Shown here in pieces: positions 12,261-23,535 of a DNA stretch of 64,000 nt. The DNA is taken from positions 744,001 through 808,000 of the forward strand of contig JANFAH010000018.1 of assembly GCA_024663395.1 (NCBI GenBank). Direction: 5' to 3'. Both the position numbers and the translations under genes were made by a program. The DNA is from Pisolithus tinctorius (lineage: Eukaryota; Basidiomycota; Agaricomycetes; Boletales; Pisolithaceae). Position 1 is the first letter of the stretch; each line of letters opens with the position of its first letter. The notes under the pieces are model-generated. The model had not been told where the DNA came from and did not search any database. It saw only the letters and a list, made by a program, of their open reading frames with translations.

Positions 12261-12438
12261 TCGCAACCAATGGGCAGGGCCTCTGGGATATATCCGATCC
12301 AATCAAAAGCAAGCAACGGGCCAGTCCATGGGTGGTCCGCAAGTCAAACCCAATGGCCGACTGTGTCGCGTATGTGGCAGATTCCTCCCCACTCCGCTGA
12401 CAGGCATCTCCAAGAATGTTGGGCGAGGCTAAACCAAG

Positions 12439-14045
12439 ATGGAAGACATGCTCATTATCGATATGGCGCCTGTCGTCGCAACCCGTGGAGGTGTCCACTG
12501 TCGCTATCGTAGATGATAGCAAAGTATGTGAACAACCAGTAGAGGAAATGTATCCAGCCCATGTCATCACCAAATTGTTGCAGTATTGAGTGCGGCCTCC
12601 GGAAATCATATCCGATCTGATTTTCAAGCTGGAATTGAAGGTGCAATATCAATGCACCGTGGATAGCTTCGATTGCCTTTCCAGGCGGTTGACCACATAT
12701 CGGGTGCCAACTCATGTCGTAAGTCGAAAATATTGCAAATGCGGCGTTGGTACTCTTGGATTTCAGGATCTCCATCGGGCCATCTACCTCTTGACCGAAA
12801 TCGAATGGCTGCCGTGCAACGTCCTGCCAACACCTCCAATGATTGGCAAATGCATCTAACAGACGCCGTCTGCCAGTACATGACGGCAAGGCTGCATGAA
12901 GAAATAGTGGACGGCCCGCGTGCCCTGCCGGCAATATCCATTCCAATGCAAATAGCTTGCGAGGCGGATCACATTCTGGCCGTCATCATACAAGCATATC
13001 GAGAATGCGGTGAGTACACAAGATCCGCCAAATGAAAAGTGATTAAAAGCATCAACAAGTGACCCGCGACATAAAGCAGGGTGTTCAGACCGACCTGGCC
13101 CGTTCAAACGATATGGAAATTACACGTCCTACAGTGGTGATCGACAAGGAGGGCAGCATCCTGCTATGGTATCTTCCAAACGCCATCAGCCAAGCCTATC
13201 AGGTTGACCTTCTGAATTTCGGATTGCTTGCAACGCTAACATGGGGAGCAGTCAGAAGTTTGGAATTCTCTTGGACTGCTCAGCATTCCACTTCAACGGA
13301 GCCTGAAGTCACATGGAATGGGAGGATGGCGGAACGATGGGAAGAACTTTCGCAACGACGCAAATCTTAAAGGCGCGATAGACCTCTCACCCGCATGGTT
13401 TCAACAAGGGCGTGGGGTATGGAATACGCTATTGGCACATGGGTCAGGCTGAAATGCAGTTTCAAGCCGAGCAATGATGCGCATCATCCCGAAGTATCGC
13501 GACTCTTAAAGTCAAAATCGCAACCGAAGGAGGTACGCGAATGGCTGCAGTGCACGGCTGGGCTACAAGCCGTCCTATCGGGAGCACTGCGTATCATGCA
13601 CCCGAAAATGTACCTGCACGGACGGGAGGCAATAAGACGACTCAGATCAAAGGCTGCCGAACGGCAGGATGAAGATATGGAGGCCGTCTTGCCAATGTGG
13701 AACTCGGTCTACAGTTCTATGTCGGTAATGGTGAATCGCGCTTCACCCGCACATAAAGATACGAATGGCCGGAAGGTATGGCTAGACACCCTGCTTACCG
13801 TCGGCAACTATCCGCGGCTCCACTTCTTGGTCCCGGAGCTCGGAATACGGCTGCAGTACAATCCGGGCACTGTAATTGCACTTGCGGGTTCGGCATTGAT
13901 TCACCAAGTCGACGGCATAGATGGCGATCGGGCATGCCTGGCATATTACATGCGAGAGAATGTCCATCGATACGTTCAAGTCCCACTATGTGAGAGGCCG
14001 CACATATCGGACATAGCAAGGGATTTGCGGGCAGCGCAGACATAA
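12439..14045 (+). CDS. TET/JBP-family Fe(II)/2-oxoglutarate dioxygenase
   Basis: Multi-exon gene. Reliable exons are about 12685-12718, 12767-13009, 13060-13202 and 13252 to about 13416, then about 13460-14045. The upstream start (12439) is provisional. Landmarks in order: GHLPLDRNRM, DGPRALPAISIPMQ, TRPTVVIDKEG, LLWYLPNAIS, DLSPAWFQQGRG, GALRIMHPKMY, then the double-stranded beta-helix core. The core has an HxD iron ligand pair in AHKDTNGR (His 13752, Asp 13758), GNYPRLHFLVPELGI, YNPGTVIALAGSAL, the distal His in LIHQVDG (13902) and the 2-oxoglutarate-binding Arg in GDRACLAYYMR (13929). All expected catalytic residues are present. Family members oxidise 5-methylcytosine or thymine in DNA, and in mushrooms they are expanded beside KDZ transposases. 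The junction near 13417-13460 is unresolved: a simple GT-AG choice does not keep phase, so there may be an unusual intron or a frameshift. Confidence 0.82.
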
Positions 14046-14178
14046 AGACATGGGCATATTAATTTATTGAGGCATATCGAAAGATCATTCTCAATGTTCG
14101 GGGTCGTCATTGTGCCGAAATCATGGTTCTTTGCATATCGATCTCTGTCATGCCAGGTGCAGTGGGAGATGATTATAT

Positions 14179-17100
14179 CTACTCTACACAAGTACACAAT
14201 TCGCATCTAGCCCCATCGGTGTACAATCCCAACATCTGGGCCATGCATGTCAACCGCTCAAATAATTCTTCTACTTCTGCATTAAGGTCAGGGAGAAGCG
14301 CCTCTACTCTGCGTGCAATGTTCATGTAACTCTCCACCCGCGATTCCAATGTCCCATGGAGGCGATCCTTGATGGGGGACTTGTCCGATGGCCAAAGGTC
14401 CTAAGTATATTGTCAGTATGCCCTGCCTATGACAGTTGAAATTCGGAGCTTGTACCCTGAAATACCTTTGCGCAATGGTCTGCACCTCATCGGAGCACAA
14501 AACGCGCGAGTCGCTTGCATAGTTCGATGCAGCCGTCAACCACCACGGAAGCACAAACCCGCCATCTTCCTGCAGGTGCGGAGTCCACTGCGGCAGTAAT
14601 TCCATAACGTGCGAGCAGGTATCGGACATCTGCGCCTCTGGAACACGAGACAGGGCATTGCGGAAGGTTTCTTCTGTCCATCCCCCCATATGTTGCAGCA
14701 TGTACGACGTAGGAAACGGGAGCCGATAACAATTTTGCGTGACTGCTATCGGGATGAGACAGTCCAGGGTACTCTGAATAATAGTGAGTCAATGCCTTGC
14801 AATCTCTCTAGCACAGAACACTCACCATATCAATGCAGAGATTGCGATACCAGTGTGCTGGCCATGTGGCCACGGTCGGCAGTTGTACTAGGTGCCGAAC
14901 GGCAGTATCGATGCGGCAGCTCATGTACATGAAGATCATGTCCATGACTGACTGCCGGGCCAGGTATCGAGGTTGTGCTGCAAACCGCTGAAGGCCTATC
15001 GCAGCGAATGGGTCATAGAAGGTGTCCAAATCAGCGATTTGACGGAGGGATCTCTCTGCTTCCTCCCGAAGGTCCATCCGTCGTAGTACCACATAGGCGA
15101 AATCTGTTGCCATCCGTGCCATTGCATCCGCGACTGCTGGATCAAACTGGTCATTTGGATGGAAAGGGAAATGATACCGGACGGGACGACGGGTGAGCCT
15201 AAGCTGATGAACGGCCCAATATACTGCATGGGAGTCAAGTGAGGATAGGAACATTGTCTGGGGTGCTTACTGGCATGATCAGCTCCTGGACGCACGAAAC
15301 CATGCACCTCCATTTCCCGCTTCTCCTCATCGGACAGGTCGTGGCCTGTACTGTGTCGAGCAGCTGGATTAATTGCATTCTATGAAATGAAACTCACCCA
15401 TCCAGGCGGAACATAGGCGCGTAAATTTCTGTTGCAGTCGGTGCCGTTCTGCACGGAATAAAACATCCGGCTGATCTTCAAGAATTGGCACCTGGGGATT
15501 GCTGATGTCTTCAAAAAGGAATCGGGTGTCTATACTATCAATGAAAATTACCGACGGGGTTGAATGGGCCAATGAACACTTACCGTCGGATGGGGGTTGT
15601 GCGGGTAGTTCCAAAGTTATGTCAGTGTCCATCGCTGTATTCGTCAGACGGCAATCCAAACATGTACAAAATCAACTTGACATACGGGTATCATTCCCAT
15701 CCGGTGATGTGACTGAATGGTGGGAGTCGGATCCTTGCGAGGAGGGGGGTGGAGGTGGGATGAGGGCATTGTCAGTCTCATCTTCATCAGACTGTGGCGG
15801 GGGGGTTTGCTCCTCGCTATCGTCGCTGGCTTCGCTAGGTTGTGGCGGTGGCACCTCCTCGGCCGCGACCTCAAGATCGTTAGGAGGTGGCGGGGGTGGT
15901 GGAATGTCATCCTCAGGAGGCGGTGGGGGGGGCGGAATGTCATCCTCAGGAGGCGGAGGGGGGGGCGGAATGTCATCCTCAGGAGGCGGTGGGGGGGGCG
16001 GAATGTCATCCTCAGGAGGCGGCGGGGGGGGTGGAAATGGATCAACCATTGATGTGGAAACCTCAGAAAGCCGTGGTTGAGGTGGAAGGTGCTCCGGCAT
16101 CTGGCTATGTCGACCGTGGCTCGTCAACCGTCGGATGGTTCCTGCCTTTTGACCCCTCCTTGAGGGGCCTGCGGATTGCAGAGGGTCCTCCCCCCTGGCT
16201 TCGATTTGCCGAATACGAACTACGAATGATTAATGGAATTGTGGTATGAAATTGAATGAACCAAACCTCCGGGATTGAAGCGTACTCCGTGGGGAATGTT
16301 TTCGGCCATAGTGGATGGATGCTAAACAATTTCACTTGTCGGAAGCCGTTGCCGCTCCGAATATCAATGTTCCACACCCAACCGTGGGAACATCTGCCAC
16401 GAGGCGGGAGTTGAGAATGTCATGTTTCCGTGCCCAGTATGAAAGATAAATGCTGGCTGCCTGGCATGTAATCCAGTAGAAATACCAACAACTACATAGC
16501 AATGGCATGGGTGCCCACAAATTCGTGTGTGAGTCAACACGAAACGATTGGGGCCCTGCGTAACTGGGGTGGGGCATGCACCCTGACATGACCTTTGCAA
16601 CCTGAACTGCATCAATGATTTCATTGCCTCTATAATAGTATATGTACATGCAGATCCAAACTCCATCCAAGATCATTGCATCCTTGCCCTCTTTCCTGGA
16701 GAAACCCCTGGATCTGCCAATGTATGCTTCCGCGATCGCTTGGATGGGGGTGAAGGGATATCCGCATCCGGCCGGGCAGGGGCCCGACGGACCCGAGGGG
16801 ATTTCCAGATGCCCTCCGTCATTCCATCTCCACCGCTCACCGCCAATTGCCTCTGTCCTGATTTGGAATCCGTACCCTTCCCATTTCGTAAAGGAATTCG
16901 ATGGCCCTTACTGGCAGTTGCAGAATGAGGTTGGGCTACATCCTGTTTAGCGCGTCCAGGGTTGATCCGTGCTTGGCCTCCTTGCTTCAAGGAAGGCTTC
17001 AGCCTTACCTCCGGTCGCTTGTTTCCACGTCCAACTGGATTTGGAGGTGCATCCTGGGCGATTGGAAGACTTCGCAAATGATCATCACCCTGGTGCTCGG

Positions 17101-19261
17101 AACCGTCCTTAATCTTTGCGGTGAACTCAATCAACTCAGCTAATAAATGATAAATATGATAGCCTGTCCATGCGATGGAAACAGACCTGGCCTCCGTTTG
17201 GCAAGTGTTGGTAATTCGTCTGCTGCACCTAGACCTTCTGATCGATCGACTTCATCGGCATTGGACGCTTCTTCTTCAACATACGATGTGTTGGTTTCCT
17301 TCATTGCCCTCCCCGGGAATGGAGTTTTATTGCGGACCCGGCGGGTGTCTTTCCGATGCGCATCATCGGGCCGAATCGGTGCAGTTGTCTTGCGCGGGAA
17401 GGGAGTCGCTTCGTGACGCTGGTTGGCCTGTGGCCACCCATCATCCAGCGGGTCATCATCATGGTCAGTTTCAACGTCTGCAGCTATCTTCCTTCGGTGG
17501 AGACGTTTCAGGTGGGATGACTTTCCTCCATTACTGACGCGGCCATGCCGATCATGGCTTGGACCGGGCATATCTGCACCTTCGAAGACGACTGGAGATG
17601 CCTGTTCAAAGTCATCCATGTCACTGCCTTGGACATTTGGCTGCACTGTGTTCGCGCTGCCCTTTCCATTTCCCCGCCGATCTGACCTTTGAGTCCTCCC
17701 AGCTGGGGCTTTGGATTGGGCGGGAGCAGTTGCAGGTGTGCGGGACCTGGATCGCCGGTCTCTTACAATCTGAATGGGAATGCTGCTGTCCACTGCTGGT
17801 GGCTGTAACTTTCCACCTCGATCCAGCCACTTTTCAAAGCGAAATACATCGTCCGTGTCCTCGTCCTGTCGTTGACGCCAGAAGCTCAAAAGTTCAGTAG
17901 CCGCTGCGACCGACATATGACTGGGGTCAACGGTAAAGGAGAAATTTGGTGGGAGATGTCGGGTCGCAATCATTGCTTTTTGATGCGTTCCGAGCTGTTT
18001 GAACGGCACAGTCGACGTTGCCTTTCCGCAAGCTCGTCCTTCAGACCGCTGATCAGCGCAACCCACATCTACGGATCTGACACTCACTGTAGTGGGCAGT
18101 CATGAACCCGCACACCGTTTTCTGCAGTAAATCGCGTGACAGACCTGCGATTTCACCAATCGATACTGTGCCGTCTTCGTTTGTCACCAAAGAGACAGCA
18201 TCGACTTTCACGGTCCTTGCGGCCTTCTTGCCCGGCCGTCCGTCACCTTGGCCATCTTCATCTTCGTCTGAAATTCCAGACTCCTCAAATGCTTCGCCAA
18301 GGTAATCCCGCCATGGTCCCTCTAGGTTCCGAACCTCATTAAACGAGGTTCCGTCCGCAATATCTCGGTTGAAGTCCATGCTAGGAAGGGATCAGCAGTG
18401 CACAATGATGCTTGATAAAAATCAGAACCCACGTGCATGCCTCCACAGTACCTTCCACATTTTTCCACCCGGCAAAACATACGACCCGCATGCCGCAATA
18501 CCTCCACATCTCTTCTGCAAAATTGCGGCAATACTTGTACCCGTATCTTGCTGCGTTTCTAAGGACCCGCATTCTGTCACAAACACTGTGACAAACTGTG
18601 CATCTGGGAACTCACCTGGCTTTTATTTCGGGGGTGGGTCCTTCCATCCCATTCCATTTGTCGGCTATGGCCTCTGCTGCTGCCAACTGCTCTTCGGAGA
18701 GGTCCTCCTGCATGAACGCAGTGAGTGCCTGCTGATAGACACCAATTTGCTTGGTGCTTTCTTCATTCCCAGTGTCCTCCCTCATGCTGGCGAGTTTTCT
18801 CTGCACAAGGTCATGATACAATTCCCGAACCACCGACCGCACGGAATATCTGTATCCGGACCGGAGCGTAATTTGGGGCTTCCGGGCACGCAATGGCTTC
18901 TTCAACCAAGCTGTGACGAGCTACAAGCGATTCGTTAGTCTTCGAAGACCCATTCAGAGCTGCAACCCCATACCCCAGCCTTCAGCTGCATTTCTGCATG
19001 TGACAACTCTGTGTTCTTGTCTAATTCGTGCAGCTCCCCCAATATTGACTGCAAGATCATCGGTTTTTTTGTCTTTCCAGACTCTTTCCAATCCTTCCGT
19101 CTTCGAACCAGCACCTCCAATTCGTTGATGTCAAAGTTCTCCTGGTCCCCATCCCCAGTTACTGACTGCTCAGTGCCTTGTCTGAAGATGTTACTCCCAT
19201 CTTCTACGTCTGTCGGGACCCAATCATCATAGCCATCGTCTGCGTCGTACGGTGAATCCAT
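14179..19261 (-). CDS. Long KDZ-associated accessory protein, function unknown
   Basis: A minus-strand gene with many short introns fills 5 kb between the dioxygenase and the transposase. It starts MDSPYDADDGYDDWVP (19261), and the coding sequence after the first intron contains WLKKPLRARKPQ, SGYRYSVRSVVRELYHDL and EAIADKWNGMEGPTPE. Next come FAEEMWRYCGMRVVCF, FNEVRNLEGPWRDYL and HLPPNFSFTVDPSHMS with SFWRQRQDE. This order matches a widespread unnamed agaricomycete family found near transposons (from memory). A long basic, Ser/Pro-rich linker (about 16690-17860) and five PPPPPPPEDD-type repeats (15893-16056) follow. The C-terminal exons include YHFPFHPNDQFDP, AVADAMARMATDFAYVV, LGLYTDG and ARCELCT before the TAG at 14179-14181. 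Visible introns have good donors (for example GTGAGT after the EIKAR segment near 18613). It could be two adjacent genes split near 16.7 kb. No enzymatic motif was recognised. Confidence 0.6.
15893..16056 (-). repeat. 33-bp minisatellite encoding polyproline-EDDI repeats
   Basis: Five tandem 33-bp units, read on the minus strand, give seven prolines followed by EDDI, with the last unit changed to NDL. They lie in frame within the accessory gene. Proline-acidic repeats of this type are flexible and may bind SH3, WW or profilin-like partners, but that is only inference. The opposite-strand Gly-rich reading is an artefact. Confidence 0.75.
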
Positions 19262-19682
19262 GAGGACTTCTGGAATGGAAGGAGGGTATCTATGGGCCCT
19301 ACTACAATAAGTATTATATTGGCCTGAAGGAAGGCATTATGGTATCCATGACATCGTTCAAATTGACTCCAGATTGCATCTCCTGCCTTGCTAATTGACT
19401 TTGCCCCATCTTTCCACATTCATTGTTGGGGTTTCAGCGGCCATTAATTCCGTCATGGGTGAGATGAGCCAATCAAACTCATTCTGTTGACTACTCCGAG
19501 CCCTAAAAGGTTAGTGCAGGACGGGTTTAAGTCGGCCGCATCAGTTTCGCATTGATACCGAATCTTCGATCTATCATGCTGGGATCATTGATCGTGAAAT
19601 GACCGTCAAGCTCTATCCAAGATATCTAAGATGATTCCTACCCACATCTGACTCAATCATACTTACCATCAACGCCATAGCC

Positions 19683-22600
19683 ATGGCCAAACGCAGCGCA
19701 GGAAAGCGCATGAGAATGATCGGGCGTACGGCTGGCCATCGGGTCAAGCAACTAGAAGTTAAAACTCGGACAACCAGCGGTCGGAGCAGATCGAGATTGG
19801 TTGAGGTCACAATCGCACAACCCGATGCCACCTCCGCTGTCCATTCACCCCGCTCTTCACCGTCCAAGCACTCCCGCTCGCCTTCCAAACAGCACATGCA
19901 CACTGATGAAGATGCACTCGACATGGAATATGATGATAATGCTCCTCCTGTAGAGCCATTACAGTTACCTCGAAAAAAGGTACCAAGGGATCCTTCATGC
20001 AACAACCCAAGCTCATTTCCGTTGTCAGACACAGAATGATTACATCCGTGAATGGCTTCCGCACAAAGAGGAGTTCATGAGGGTCCTGTTGGAGCTGGAA
20101 GCACCTCCTGACCCACGGAACTGCATAAGTTGTGGAACAGATGGGTTGTACAGATGTACAGATTGCTTGCACCAGCCCATGTTTTGCAGGGAATGTTGTA
20201 GAATGACTCACCAACGCTTGCTTTTTCACAGAGTGCAGCACTGGAATGGGGAGTTCTTTGAGGAATCGGCACTCCATATGGTGAGAGATGCCCTCATTAC
20301 TTCACATTGCATTTACAGAGCGGACTCAGACTGGTGCTCAGCTGCAGCTCGGGCACATTGGAGCAGCTTGCCTTTCAGATCCATCCAATGCGAATGGCAC
20401 TGGAGGGCCAGTCAAAATGAATGCCCCTGAGTGGGAAGATGTTGATGATGTTCCGCCCCACATGCGTCGGCCCATCGGGTCGAAATATCTCACTGTCGTC
20501 GATGTGACCGGGGTGCATTTCATTCCAGTACGTTGGTGCCAGTGTGAAGCTGCAGAAAGCTTCCGGCTACAATTGCTGCGAGCCAAGCTGTTTCCTGCTA
20601 CATTCGAAAAACCGAGTACTGCATTTACATTTGCAGTCTTGGACGATTTTGTGAGAGACAACCTGGAATGTGGGACATCCGGGATGAACTATTACTCAAA
20701 ACTGCGACGGGTGACTTCTGGTGTCTTTCCTCACCTAGTTCCAGTAAGTCATCGGACCACGATGGTCGATTGCAGGGGATCTAAGGCAGTAATGTGACCA
20801 GGACAGATACCGGGAGTTGCTTCGAGTTGCAAGGCAATGGCGACTCCTGAAACTGTTGAAATGGAAAGGCTTCCTGCGATGCGAGCAGGCTCCTAAAAAA
20901 GGGGAGTTGGGGTTATTTTGTGCAGCATGTCCACAGCCTGGGATCAATGTCGACCCGGCGGAAGATCTGGATCAGTAAGTGTTGGGATTCGGCTCATCCC
21001 CTGTCATTAACCTTTCGAAGCTGGAAATATACCCGCACGCTAGTGATGGATGGAAATTTCAAAGCCGAACATATGCACGACAGGCGTCCTGCAGATCAGG
21101 TGTGGTTGATGGATGGCCATGGATTCATGGTCACAGATCCAGATTATCAGACATACCTGAAGGTCACACCCCACATCACAGAGGTACATTTGTCGGACTG
21201 CTTCCTCCATTCAATTACTCATGTGTTAACTAGAAATCGGCATGCAACAATCATAAGGCTATTAATCAGGCCAATGCCCAACGGGGCAGACTTCACTCGA
21301 CCGGAATTGGTGCGACGGCATGCGCCCGGCACGGGTGTTTTTACCCGCATTCTGTGGTTGACTTCCAAAAAGGGGAAAGGTCAGATATCACATCAATGAT
21401 GTGCCTCCAGCTCATGGCAGTTCAGGCAATTAAACATGGATTACTCATTGGCAAATGCATTGCGGTACAACATGACAGGAATCAACCGTGTCCTCTGCTT
21501 CTATGACATCAACTGCTCATACATGAAAAATTTACGCACACGGGTCCGAAATAGCGCATTCATTGACATCCCAGATTCAATGCAGATTATGCCAGGAATC
21601 GGAATGTGGCATGTGCACGGTCACAAACAGGAATGCTATGCCCGATATGCACCCTTATTCATGCAAGGCGCTGGGTGGGTAGATGGAGAAATCATCGAGA
21701 CCTTGTGGTCGCTACTCAACATTGCATCCACTTCGGCCCGGGGCATGAGTTCCCCACATCGCCAGGAGCTGTTGGATTTTCAGATCAGCGATTGCAACTT
21801 CATGAAGATGATTCGCATGGGTATGAGCTTCTATTCATGCGCTAACCTTCCTGACTGTTCGCCTTTAGTCGATAGTCTGATACGGAAACTGACAACCGCA
21901 AGGGTAGCGGCGGATATGGCAAAACGGGCATTCAAGACGTTGGATGAAGCAGTGTCTACGACGCAACGTGATACGTGGACCTACCAAGAGCAAGTGGCCT
22001 TCAGAGACCGAATGGTTGACCCCTCCGCCATGGATATCTTTGAAGTGCAAATGAGGAAGGGTAAGGTTCTCACCTGCTCCTCCTTTCGGAATATATCTGA
22101 AATGCGTATTAGCCCCAACAGTTCATACCGTTGAACTGGAGTTTTTGAACAATATCACATCGAGCGGAGCGCAGCGTGGGATGGGAAGTTGGCTCGCTCG
22201 CGGTCTCAGGTTGGAAGAAGCGGCAATCACATTGCGCATCGATTATCGCAATGTCGGTGTACATGCGCCAGAGCTGAAAAGATTGGTAATTGCACGACGC
22301 ACGGAGCGCCTATTATCAGAGCAGTCAAGTTTTATCGCAGATGCCGCCATATACATCGATCTACAGCAAGATGCGGGAGGTGATTGGAATCCAATCAATG
22401 CGGAAGGCAGTGAACAGCGGGATGGCCGATGCATGTCCGACGGATATCTATCGGATGCTGAAGACCCAAACGATGGCTCTGACGAAACGCTCACGGCCGA
22501 TACCACTGACCTTGGAGGGATAGCCACGTTGCCGCTTCCATCGAACGTTGGAATGGCTGCTTTCCATTCCTGCAATTCAGGCCGTCTCCGTGATATGGAG

Positions 22601-23316
22601 CTGAGGCTCCGGATCGGTCAAGCGAATGATGCGCTAAACGGGCTTCGGCTTGCATTGGTGGACAAGGCTGTGGTCTTCCGGAATGTGGTGCGACATGCCA
22701 AAAGCTATAGTATGAAAACACGCGCATGGGACGCGATCCATACAATTAATAGAGCGGTTCGGAAGCAAGCCGCAATATACAAGCAATGCCGAAAGGCAAT
22801 GGTCGCTCTGGGTGCGAGTGCCGAGACCCTTACCCGTTACCAGCAATTGGAGACATCGGATCTCACCGTGAGCACAGCCGCCATAACTCAGAATGCACAT
22901 GCGCACCGGGTCAGCCATTTGCCATGGTTTTGGTCCGTTGATGTTCCGACGGATACGAAATCCATCACTTGGATGTCGGAATGTATGTGTTTCATCTATG
23001 TATGTATGGATCGATGTTGACTGTACACAAAGTTTACCGGACTCATTGGCTTCGAGCCAAAGCAGTGCGAGACCGTTGGTCAGAAGAGGAACAGTTGCTG
23101 ACGGCTGAATTTCAATGGACAATCAATTACTTCAATTATCGAGCCGTCCAATGGCGCACCTGCCGCTCGGAATGCGATGCGCTTGGCGCCAGCTGTTACG
23201 CTGCGAGGCAGATAGCAGTGTATGAGAGGCTTTCGGAGCATGCTAAGTTGAAACAACAGAGCATGAGCTTGAAGTATATCCCAACTTCGATGGATATTGA
23301 TGCTAGCGATGTGTAG
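19683..23316 (+). CDS. KDZ-family transposase with CxC2-like cysteine cluster
   Basis: It starts at MAKRSAGKRMRM and is read through several short introns (for example 19980-20034, GT-AG in phase). The N-terminus has a basic tail, then NDYIREWLPHKEEFM and the CxC2-type cluster (about 20120-20240: CISCGTDGLYRCTDC, FCRECCRMTHQ, LLFHRVQHWNG). The KDZ core follows: YTRTLVMDGNFKAEHM (first Asp, about 21049), DGHGFMVTDPDY, the CNNHKAINQAN box (about 21246), GCFYPHSVVDFQKGE, VLCFYDINCSYMKN (second Asp, about 21504), MWHVHGHKQECYARY and GWVDGEIIETLWSLLN (catalytic Glu). The C-terminal helical part has LRIGQANDALNGLRL, MVALGASAETLTRYQ and THWLRAKAVRDRW, ending SMDIDASDV then TAG. It shows no premature stop that the introns do not explain, so it appears functional. 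It would cut and join the inverted repeats in the nucleus. Confidence 0.88.
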
Positions 23317-23535
23317 CTATAGTCGGACGAGTGTCTATCATTCAATATAACCATTCAGGTCGAGTTCATCGATAGAAATTAAATTGCAATTGCGGAAGTC
23401 CATATTAGCCTTAAGCAATGTTCCATTTTCTTCGATCCGAGCATATCTTCCGAACGGTACTCACATAAAAGCGGTATGGAATTGTCAGGCTATGACAATA
23501 CAGAATGCGGGTATCATAACAGCAAACCTATCCCT

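Noticed and set aside
15499..16080. Plus-strand glycine-rich ORF (GGGGGGGMSSS repeats)
   Set aside because: It is the antisense reading of the polyproline repeat. Flanking exons and splice sites support the minus strand.
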